DNA from: an uncultured Devosia sp.
Lineage (GTDB): Bacteria > Pseudomonadota > Alphaproteobacteria > Rhizobiales > Devosiaceae
Reading direction: 5' to 3'
NCBI GenBank assembly: GCA_946480655.1
Contig: CAMLKN010000014.1
Location: forward strand, 1-18,919
Length of the DNA stretch: 18,919 bases
Notes under the pieces: generated by a model
Databases searched by the model: none
The model's input: the letters and a program-made list of their open reading frames with translations, nothing else
Told to the model about the DNA's origin: nothing
Made by a program: the position numbers and the translations under genes
In this document: positions 1-5,388 of the stretch, one piece after another
Layout of the letters: every line of letters starts with the position of its first letter
How positions within the stretch are numbered: the first letter of the stretch is position 1

Positions 1-100
1 AGCCCAAGGCGGTGAGCACAGTCGCGGCAGGCCTGGACCAGTATGGGTCAAGCCGATGGCTGTCTGTCCCACCGTATTCGGCTCCTTGTGTCTTGGTCAT
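1..100 (-). CDS. Possible N-terminus of a cation-transporting P-type ATPase (partial, runs off left edge)
   Basis: A minus-strand frame is open from an ATG at 98-100 to the window edge. It is preceded by AGGA five bases upstream, a usable ribosome binding site. It encodes about 33 residues including HRLDPYWSRPAATVLTALG. A Trp-Ser/Pro stretch followed by a short helix ending in LG resembles the start of cation (Mg2+/Ca2+) P-type ATPases, where a similar segment precedes a GLS-x-EA-x-x-RL motif. That motif would lie outside the window, so the family is inferred from a very short stretch. A competing reading exists: AAGGAG about nine bases before a GTG at 70-72 in another frame, also open to the edge, but its product is Gly/Pro-rich and its third-position G/C is slightly lower. 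Another ATG lies two codons upstream at 104-106. Confidence 0.35.
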   Translation of the reverse strand, partial: MTKTQGAEYGGTDSHRLDPYWSRPAATVLTALG

Positions 101-137
101 GATCATCCTGGCATGGACGTCGCCTTGCCTTCCGCAT

Positions 138-291
138 TGTCCCTCGGGGTTATTGCTGACCGAGTGCCGTGCTCAGCTTTCCCTTGCGCCCCTGACTCTG
201 CCTGTCACTAGCCCTTGTCGCAGAAGGGCCTGGGTGCCGCCTGGCAAGTTCGCTCGAGTGTCATCACGGTCTCCGTACCAACGGAAACCGT
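138..291 (-). promoter_or_regulatory. Structured leader candidate upstream of the left-edge gene
   Basis: Between the secreted-protein gene and the left-edge gene lie 229 bases with no convincing ORF but three hairpins in a row. The first is 266-276 with 281-291 (11 bp, one mismatch, loop ACCA). The second is 211-216 with 224-229 (GCCCTT/AAGGGC, 7-base loop). The third is 155-159 with 173-177 (GCTGA/TCAGC), enclosed by GGGG 146-149 and CCCC 189-192. None has a T-tract on either strand, so simple intrinsic terminators are not favoured. Read on the minus strand the block sits directly before the candidate ATPase start, so a 5' untranslated regulatory RNA is possible. I do not recognise a named riboswitch class. 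The first hairpin could instead serve as the 3' end of the upstream secreted-protein transcript. Confidence 0.3.
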
Positions 292-329
292 GAGTTGCGC
301 CCGCATGTCCGGAGCAAGTGCGCTTCCAA

Positions 330-725
330 CTAGTTCAGATAGAGGTCGAAAGTATCGTCCGCGTTGTCGACCATGAGAATGACGGTATCAATGTCGATTC
401 CGTTGTCGCTGAACCACTGGGAGGCCGCGCTGTCGGCCTTGATGGCCGCGCGCAACCGCAACACGGCCCGACTGGCATCGGAAGCAGAACAAAGTTCTTC
501 GTATTCATCGGGGTCCAGGACCTCGTCCGCCCGATAAACGGTGACTGAACTGGCGGCAACGAAGTCGGCGATGTCGCCCTCGTTGAAAATATCAATTCGG
601 CAGGTCAAGTCATCGGCATGAAAGTCCTTGCGGCCGCCATCTATCATTGCAGGTTGAGCATTGGCGATCGGCGAGAACAAAAGAAGGCAGGTCGCGGCAG
701 CCACAACTACAGATTTCAATCTCAT
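330..725 (-). CDS. Small secreted acidic protein of unknown function
   Basis: 131 residues. The N-terminus is a clear Sec signal peptide: MRLK, a hydrophobic core, then a likely signal peptidase I site after ANA at residue 23. There is no lipobox Cys, so the mature protein should be free in the periplasm or outside. The mature part (about 108 residues) is rich in Asp and Glu and has just two cysteines, C42 and C79, which could form a disulfide. No family is recognised. The start is well supported by AAGGAG on the minus strand (complement of 732-737) six bases before the ATG. The gene stands alone: 175 bases separate it from the permease stop at 901, with no clear promoter that I could pin down. 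A plus-strand ORF over 318-548 is its shadow. Confidence 0.75.
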   Translation of the reverse strand: MRLKSVVVAAATCLLLFSPIANAQPAMIDGGRKDFHADDLTCRIDIFNEGDIADFVAASSVTVYRADEVLDPDEYEELCSASDASRAVLRLRAAIKADSAASQWFSDNGIDIDTVILMVDNADDTFDLYLN

Positions 726-900
726 TTTGATCTCCTTTTCCGCTGGCGTTGGGGAGGGGCCAGCGGCGCGCTATGATTGGCTATGCTGCGTCTGCTGCTT
801 TGACTGTCGTCAATATCCGGGGATCTTTGGTCCGAGCCGCTGCCGCCGATTGGGCAAATGTCTCCCCGGACCCGGTGAAGTGACCCGGAGCGCTCGGCCC

Positions 901-1848
901 CTAGGCCAAAAATTGTGCCACCACAGTCAGGATTGGTATCGCCACAAGCACGTTGAAAGGGAAGGTGATGGCCAGGGACATCGTGAGCGGCATTCCAGGA
1001 TCGACCTCGGGCAGGGCCATCCTGATGGCTGCCGGGGCCGCGATATAGCTGGCGCTGCCCGCAAGGATGGCAAGCGCGGCTGCCGAGCCGACGTCGAGCC
1101 CGATTGCCGCGCCAAGCACAAGGCCGATGGTGCCGTTGGTGGTTGCCAGCGCAATAGCGAGAACGGCGAGCCGTGGCGACACGCCGCCCCGGTCGGCCAG
1201 GTGCCGCCCTGCCAGAAGCCCCATGTCCAGCAAGAAGAGGCAGAGAATACCTCCAAATGCCCCTTCAAATGCCGGCCGCACTGGCTCGAAACCCACTGGT
1301 CCCGCTACCAGACCGATCAGGAATCCCCCTGCCAGCAACAGTATCGCGCCGTCCCGTAACGTGTGAGAAAAGTGCTTGTCCCATTCGGTTGACGGCTCAC
1401 CAGACGAGCGGCGGGCCAGCCAAAGGCCCACCAGGATGGCAGGCGCTTCCATGAGCGCCAGCACCGCAACCATGAATCCCGCAACTTCCAGCCCCGAAGC
1501 CTCAAGGGCCGCCACCCCGGTTATGAAGGTGACCACCGAGACCGACCCGTAGTGGGCAGCGACCGCTCCGGCGTGTGGTCTGTCCAACTTGCCCAGTCGC
1601 CGGGCGGACCAATATGTGGACAGAGGCAGTATCAGGCTGAGGCCGAGTCCTGCGAGCCCTGCGAGCAGCAAGTCGGGCGTGATGCCGTTCTGAGAAACCT
1701 GCACGCCTCCTTTCAGTCCAATCGCGGCCATGAGGTAGATGGCCAACGCTTTGCCGATAGCTTCCGGAATTTGCAGATTGCTCCGGACGAGGGCGGCAAA
1801 GAGTCCAAGGGCAAAGAAGAGAATGGCGGGAGAGAGCAGGCTCTGCAT
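901..1848 (-). CDS. SbtA-family sodium-dependent bicarbonate-type permease
   Basis: About 315 residues, strongly hydrophobic with roughly ten predicted membrane segments. It matches the SbtA/DUF897 family (sodium-dependent bicarbonate permeases, best known from cyanobacteria). Telling stretches are the N-terminal segment with IPEAIGKALAIYLMAAIGLK followed by GG, the GSVSVVTFITGVAALE segment, and the late ASYIAAPAAIRMALPE segment, all conserved in position. The long cytoplasmic loop of cyanobacterial SbtA is shortened here to roughly residues 150-165. The frame opens at a TTG (1891-1893), but ATG at 1846-1848 begins right at the family's first helix and is preferred; neither has a clear Shine-Dalgarno. 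It is divergent from a LysR gene that probably controls it. No SbtB (PII-like) partner is next to it. Substrate is inferred from the family; another anion is possible. Confidence 0.82.
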   Translation of the reverse strand: MQSLLSPAILFFALGLFAALVRSNLQIPEAIGKALAIYLMAAIGLKGGVQVSQNGITPDLLLAGLAGLGLSLILPLSTYWSARRLGKLDRPHAGAVAAHYGSVSVVTFITGVAALEASGLEVAGFMVAVLALMEAPAILVGLWLARRSSGEPSTEWDKHFSHTLRDGAILLLAGGFLIGLVAGPVGFEPVRPAFEGAFGGILCLFLLDMGLLAGRHLADRGGVSPRLAVLAIALATTNGTIGLVLGAAIGLDVGSAAALAILAGSASYIAAPAAIRMALPEVDPGMPLTMSLAITFPFNVLVAIPILTVVAQFLA

Positions 1849-1912
1849 GGATAGACCCAGGCTGATGTTTCGGACGGGCACGCTGTACCGCAAAGCATTC
1901 GTTCGAAAAAAT

Positions 1913-1950
1913 TCATTGATAGAATGATTTCATTCTCTATAATCGAATGA
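1913..1950. promoter_or_regulatory. Overlapping TCATT/AATGA inverted repeats, candidate LysR operator
   Basis: The permease-LysR spacer holds alternating half-sites: TCATT 1913-1917, AATGA 1923-1927, TCATT 1930-1934 and AATGA 1946-1950. The first pair is separated by 5 bases. The second pair is part of GAATGA-TT-TCATTC (1922-1935). The array overlaps the regulator's own promoter and start codon, as expected for an autoregulating LysR protein that also controls a divergent target. The repeats are seen directly; binding is inferred. Confidence 0.55.
1916..1943 (+). promoter_or_regulatory. Near-consensus sigma70 promoter of the LysR gene
   Basis: TTGATA (1916-1921, 5 of 6 matches to TTGACA), a 16-base spacer, and a perfect TATAAT (1938-1943). 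Transcription would be expected to start about seven bases after the -10 box, near 1950. That is the A of the second of two tandem ATGs (1947 and 1950). The mRNA would then be leaderless or almost so, which agrees with the absence of a Shine-Dalgarno sequence. Confidence 0.65.
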
Positions 1951-2834
1951 TGCCTCTCAACTTCCACCATCTGCGCTATTTCATGGAGGTTGCTCGAGAG
2001 GGGAACCTGACGCGAGCAGCAAGGCATCTGGCTGTCTCCCAGTCCGCGCTTTCCACGCAGATTAGGGTGCTCGAAGCTCGTTTGGGACATGCCCTGTTCG
2101 AGCGCGTGGGGAGGCGTCTGGTTCTCACGGAGGCGGGGCGGATAGCCTTGGACCATGCCCAGGCCATATTCGACATGGGCGAGGACCTCCTCACGACATT
2201 GCGCGTGGGTTCTGGCCGCCGTCAGGTCCTTCGCGTGGGTGCGCTGGCCACCCTGTCGCGCAATTTCCAGATCGACTTTCTTCGTCCGTGCCTGGGACGT
2301 CCTGACCTTGAAGTCGTGCTGACATCGGGGAGCCTGGTGGAACTGACCGACATGCTGCGTCGGCTCGACCTTGATGTCGTTCTCTGTAACGCCCCCCCAG
2401 GCACAGGCCACGCCGATGGCCTTGTGTCCCATCGCCTGGCGCGCCAGCCGATCAGTCTCTTCGGCTCCCCAGCATTGCAGTGCTCGGCGGCGACCCCGGC
2501 AGAAGCGCTCCGCGCATACGGTGTCATCTTGCCGACCGGCGCCAGCAATATTCGCGCCGAGTTCGATGCGTTCTGTGCCCGCCTCGATATCGTGCCATCG
2601 GTCGTGGCCGAGGTGGATGACATGGCCATGTTGCGCCTCATGGCTCGCGAGGCCATCGGCCTCGCCCCGCTTCCCGCAATTGTCGTACGCGACGAACTCG
2701 ATGCCGGCAGCCTGCGCGAAGTCGTCCGCCTGCCTGGCATTGAGGAAGCCTTCTACGCCCTCACTTTCCAGAGACAGTTCCAGAGCCCGGTGGCGGAAGA
2801 ATTGATCGCCTCCGCGTCGCGCTGGCCGGCCTGA
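1947..2834 (+). CDS. LysR-family transcriptional regulator (NhaR-like)
   Basis: 294-295 residues, normal LysR length. Residues 1-60 form the winged helix-turn-helix: FHHLRYFMEVAREGNLTRAA, then a recognition helix with VSQSALSTQIRVLEARLG and the LFER-x-GRRLVLTEAG wing. Residues from about 90 to 290 form the effector-binding domain. The LDVVLCNAPP and PLPAIVVRDEL segments and overall layout recall NhaR-type regulators of ion transporters more than CbbR or CysB types; this is my impression and not a computed match. Two tandem ATGs (1947, 1950) are possible starts; the promoter position favours the second. It is transcribed divergently from the SbtA-family permease, so it most likely controls that permease and itself through the shared spacer. 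Confidence 0.9.
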   Translation: MMPLNFHHLRYFMEVAREGNLTRAARHLAVSQSALSTQIRVLEARLGHALFERVGRRLVLTEAGRIALDHAQAIFDMGEDLLTTLRVGSGRRQVLRVGALATLSRNFQIDFLRPCLGRPDLEVVLTSGSLVELTDMLRRLDLDVVLCNAPPGTGHADGLVSHRLARQPISLFGSPALQCSAATPAEALRAYGVILPTGASNIRAEFDAFCARLDIVPSVVAEVDDMAMLRLMAREAIGLAPLPAIVVRDELDAGSLREVVRLPGIEEAFYALTFQRQFQSPVAEELIASASRWPA

Positions 2835-3160
2835 GACCTTTGTGCGCAGCTGGCAGCCGCCGGGGATAAGCTGAGCCGGCGCTTGCGTTGGGTCCCAGCT
2901 TCCGTTCACCTGCCAAAGTTTCGCCGTTTCCGGCAGCATGACTTGGCGCTGCCTTGCCCTCGTGTTGAGTCGTATTTTCGGAGATCAGGGCCGGCCATTG
3001 GTCGTTGCAGGTGTTGTCCCAGTCACTCGATCTATCCGGGGCGACGGATGCAGCCGCTTAGGCCGAGTACGGAATTCGTCGATAAAATTGCCGACGTCCC
3101 GCTTAGCGCGGGTTCAGTCCTATGCGGCATAACTGTCGCTCCTGAGAGCGGAGCCCGAGC
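2835..3160. other. Intergenic stretch, 326 bases, with one weak hairpin
   Basis: No convincing gene on either strand; the ORFs that cross it have no ribosome binding site or family resemblance. A hairpin CGCCGG (2858-2863) / CCGGCG (2876-2881), 12-base loop, lies 23 bases after the LysR stop and might end that transcript, but no T-run follows. A perfect 11-base palindrome with a one-base centre, TATGCGGCATA, sits at about 3120-3131 upstream of the next gene. No good -35/-10 pair was found. Confidence 0.5.
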
Positions 3161-3730
3161 ATGGTGAAGTCGCGGATCGGTTGGTTTGCGGACCGATGGC
3201 GGAAGGCGAAGGATCGCCGGTCGCGGCCGACAATCAGGCCGCTTTCGATCAGCAATCAGGATCTGGACCCGGCCCTGGGCACTATGTTGTGGCCGCGATT
3301 CATCGCCATGCTCGACAGCGAAATCGCTGCTGGAAGACCTGGCGCTCTGCTTGTCCTCGACCTCGATGGCAAGGCGAGCTCGGCCTCTGACCTGGTGGCG
3401 AGGAACCGGCAGGAAATACTGCCTCTGCTTGCGCAGGCGATTCGACAGGCGGTTCGCAGCGGTGACCTGATTGCCCACCTCGATGCCTGCCGATTTGTCA
3501 TCCTGCTCCGGGACGCGCCGCAAGACGTTGCCGACCAGGTGGCCCGGCGCATTCTGGAATCGGTCGATGACACGGTCTTTCTGTTGGCCGAAGGCCTTGT
3601 CCGGCTTTCGGTGGGCGTTGGCGGTGTTGCCTTCGGCTCTGAAATGCCTGACCCTAGCCAGGTGCTCGAGCGTGCCACCGAACAGTTCGAAAGCATCAAG
3701 GATTTGGAGGTTCGAACGCTGGTGCGGTAG
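3161..3730 (+). CDS. Short protein with a degenerate GGDEF (diguanylate cyclase-like) domain
   Basis: 189 residues. After a very basic N-terminus (residues 1-30, many Arg and Lys), residues 43-185 follow the layout of a GGDEF domain. Residues 62-70 read ALLVLDLDG, matching the strand with the metal-binding Asp (here D67 and D69). Residues 101-116 are GDLIAHLDACRFVILL, which takes the place of the D-x-hh-R-x-GGDEF-x-hhL segment. Residues about 152-158 (RLSVGVG) match the later SiG strand. The signature itself is DACRF instead of GGDEF, so no cyclase activity is expected; a binding or scaffold role, or plain decay, is possible. It lacks a membrane segment and an EAL domain. Start ATG has CGGAG seven bases upstream (3149-3153). 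It stands alone between two regulators. Confidence 0.7.
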   Translation: MVKSRIGWFADRWRKAKDRRSRPTIRPLSISNQDLDPALGTMLWPRFIAMLDSEIAAGRPGALLVLDLDGKASSASDLVARNRQEILPLLAQAIRQAVRSGDLIAHLDACRFVILLRDAPQDVADQVARRILESVDDTVFLLAEGLVRLSVGVGGVAFGSEMPDPSQVLERATEQFESIKDLEVRTLVR

Positions 3731-3837
3731 CGTCCGAGCGACCGGATCACCGAAGCCTACAACCGCCGTCGGCGCATCTCCTCGTGTGAGGTTTGCGGTA
3801 CCGTGTGCATGTGATTGGTTGCGGGATGATTCAGCTG

Positions 3838-3852
3838 GTCACATAGAGTGAC
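3838..3852. promoter_or_regulatory. Inverted repeat upstream of the LacI gene
   Basis: GTCAC (3838-3842) and GTGAC (3848-3852) are a perfect 5-bp inverted repeat around ATAGA, 28 bases before the preferred GTG start. A second palindrome, CGGTACCG, lies at 3796-3803. Either could be an autoregulatory site; both are short enough to occur by chance. Confidence 0.25.
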
Positions 3853-3868
3853 ATGGTCGAATCGTTCC

Positions 3869-3874
3869 AGGGGG
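3869..3874 (+). promoter_or_regulatory. Ribosome binding site that decides the LacI start
   Basis: AGGGGG lies six bases before the GTG at 3881. The upstream in-frame GTG at 3848 has no such site and would add 11 residues (MTWSNRSRGPA) not typical of the family. Confidence 0.6.
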
Positions 3875-3880
3875 CCTGCC

Positions 3881-4918
3881 GTGAACCGCAAAGTTGGGAT
3901 CAAGGACATTGCCGCGCGCGCCGAAGTGGCGGCCTCGACCGTGTCCCACGTCCTGAACGGCACGGCGACGATCTCGCTCGAAGTGCGTGAGCGCGTTCTC
4001 AATGCGGCGAGGGAGCTTGGTTACCTCGCGAAGCGACGCGAAAAAGCGACGATTGCCGTCCTGCGCAGCATTATGCTGGCGGTTCCGAGCGACACGCTAC
4101 CGAACAACCAGTTCAACCTTTTCTCCTGGACGCTCCTGAGCCGTCTCATGCGCGAGTGTGAGCGCCGTTCCATTCGTGTGCTGCCGGTGGAGGTGGATAC
4201 GCCCAATTTCAGCGGGGCAAAGCTGGTCGAAATGGCTCGGCAGGCGGAAGTGGAAGGCATACTTCTGCTCAATGATGATCGTCCCGACCTGCTCAAGGAG
4301 ATTGCCCATTCCGGCATCCCTGCCGTTCTGATGAATGGCGAGGATCAGGAAATGCAGATCGACAGCGTAACGCCTGGCAACCGGTTTGCGGCGCGCTACG
4401 CCACCAACTGGCTGATCGGACAGGGGCATCGCTCGATCATGCATCTGACCTGGGAGGGACGAAGCACTGTTCGCCGACGGCGGGATGGCTTTCTCGATGC
4501 CTTCAGGGCCAACGGCCTCTCGCTGGAAACAGCCTATGTTCATCACGCAGAGGGCTATTTCCCCGACATGGGGGCGGCCGCAGTCCGCAGGTGGCTGGCC
4601 AAGCATGAAGGGCTCGGTGGCATCACGGCGATCTTCTGCGCCGCCGACAATCTGGCTCTCGGTGTGATTTCGGCGCTCAAGGAGGCCGGCTACGCGCTGC
4701 CCAGGGACATCTCCGTCGTCGGGTTCGACGGCGTCGCGATGGGCGAATTTACGGCGCCAACTCTGACCACTGTCAGCGTCCCGCTCGACTATATCGGCCT
4801 GTCCGCGCTGAACCTGCTCGAGCAGCGCATCGTGGCCGCCAATGCAGACCTGCCGGCTAACCGGCTGGAACTGGGCTGCAGGTTGACCATTCGCGGCAGC
4901 GTGCGTCCGCTGGACTGA
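3881..4918 (+). CDS. LacI-family transcriptional regulator of the glycoside cluster
   Basis: About 345 residues from the GTG at 3881. The N-terminus (MNRKVGIKDIAARAEVAAST, then VSHVLNG) is a textbook LacI helix-turn-helix. The hinge helix (VRERVLNAARELGY) follows. From about residue 60 on there is a periplasmic-binding-protein-like sugar domain, with the usual late motifs FCAADNLALGVISALKEAGY, the DISVVGFDG strand, and TTVSVPLDYIG. The segment after the hinge is slightly unusual (KRREKATIAVLRSIM instead of the common PN-x-x-AR-x-L). It lies 470 bases upstream of, and in the same direction as, the ABC importer and enzyme genes, so a sugar-responsive repressor of that cluster is the likely role. 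The effector is probably a degradation product or the imported sugar; this is inference. Confidence 0.92.
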   Translation: MNRKVGIKDIAARAEVAASTVSHVLNGTATISLEVRERVLNAARELGYLAKRREKATIAVLRSIMLAVPSDTLPNNQFNLFSWTLLSRLMRECERRSIRVLPVEVDTPNFSGAKLVEMARQAEVEGILLLNDDRPDLLKEIAHSGIPAVLMNGEDQEMQIDSVTPGNRFAARYATNWLIGQGHRSIMHLTWEGRSTVRRRRDGFLDAFRANGLSLETAYVHHAEGYFPDMGAAAVRRWLAKHEGLGGITAIFCAADNLALGVISALKEAGYALPRDISVVGFDGVAMGEFTAPTLTTVSVPLDYIGLSALNLLEQRIVAANADLPANRLELGCRLTIRGSVRPLD

Positions 4919-5292
4919 CGAAATTCGACCGTCCCGCCGCCCTTCCTCGCGCACCTTCATGTCGGTTCTGGTTGATGCAAGGCGGCCGCGATGCGCGCTT
5001 CGGAGGTCGTTTGGCGCTGTTAAGTAACCGATTGGAGAATTTTTTCCAGATCGCTCGAACACCTTGGAAATGCCCCGACGTGTGCCTATCGCATTGAGTC
5101 GCTTGGCTTTCTTGAATGGAAGTTTTCGCGACCGGAGGAATTCGAGCTGCGAAATGCCAATCATGAAATTCTTTTCATATTGCGCCGGCCGATCTCTGGC
5201 GCAAGTATGGCAGCGCTACAGCGAAGCTTGCCAATAAAACTAGTATCAGACGCAGGCGTGAACGCAGAGGCAGGAGAGGGAGGGGCGTGAGG

Positions 5293-5319
5293 TGCAAAAA
5301 AATTTGCATTGTACAAATT
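5293..5319. promoter_or_regulatory. Two overlapping A/T-rich inverted repeats, candidate operator
   Basis: TGCAAA (5293-5298) pairs with TTTGCA (5303-5308) across four A residues. Overlapping it, AATTTG (5301-5306) pairs with CAAATT (5314-5319) across seven bases. The pair lies 70-96 bases upstream of the binding-protein ATG. Position and symmetry suit a LacI-family operator, although the central CG usual in LacI sites is absent. Confidence 0.4.
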
Positions 5320-5337
5320 CCCCTCCGCAATTGGTGG

Positions 5338-5377
5338 ACGCGTGCTGACGGCCTGGGTGGCGCCACGCGTAGTGACG
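5338..5377. repeat. Imperfect 13-base direct repeat in the leader of the binding-protein gene
   Basis: ACGCGTGCTGACG (5338-5350) and ACGCGTAGTGACG (5365-5377) match at 11 of 13 positions and start 27 bases apart. The second copy abuts the ribosome binding site. Could be tandem protein-binding sites in the transcript leader or chance. Confidence 0.4.
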
Positions 5378-5382
5378 AGGAG
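5377..5382 (+). promoter_or_regulatory. Ribosome binding site that decides the binding-protein start
   Basis: GAGGAG lies six bases before the ATG at 5389. That ATG begins a proper signal peptide, whereas the frame's earlier possible start at 5287 would add 34 non-family residues and bury the signal sequence. Confidence 0.75.
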
Positions 5383-5388
5383 AAGTCC

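Larger units (their letters stand above)
4919..5388. other. Regulatory intergenic region upstream of the ABC-importer cluster, 470 bases
   Basis: No convincing gene. Long minus-strand ORFs that cross here are antisense shadows of the flanking genes. A 27-codon plus ORF at 5154-5237 lacks a well-placed ribosome binding site. The right half becomes A/T-richer (for example TTTTTT near 5040 and the 5296-5319 stretch), which fits a promoter area, but no convincing -35/-10 pair was found. The dyads and direct repeats at 5293-5377 are listed separately. Confidence 0.6.

Noticed and set aside
12..293. 93-codon plus-strand ORF at the left edge
   Set aside because: No ribosome site, odd composition, and it runs through the hairpin-rich block that fits a minus-strand leader better.
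862..890. CTCCCCGG / CCGGAG imperfect hairpin after the permease stop
   Set aside because: It needs a bulge, and no T-run follows on the minus strand; too weak to call a terminator.
661..1359. 232-codon plus-strand ORF
   Set aside because: It overlaps the signal peptide gene and the SbtA-family gene on the opposite strand; composition is Cys/Arg/Gly-rich as in shadow frames.
1849..1893. Upstream TTG start for the SbtA-family permease
   Set aside because: It would add 15 polar residues not typical of the family and uses TTG with no ribosome site; ATG 1846-1848 aligns with the first helix.
1713..2939. 408-codon minus-strand ORF across the LysR gene
   Set aside because: It runs through the clear LysR reading frame, the promoter and both intergenic regions, and its product has no recognisable domain.
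5154..5237. 27-codon ORF in the importer's upstream region
   Set aside because: GGAGG lies 15 bases away, too far, and nothing else supports translation.
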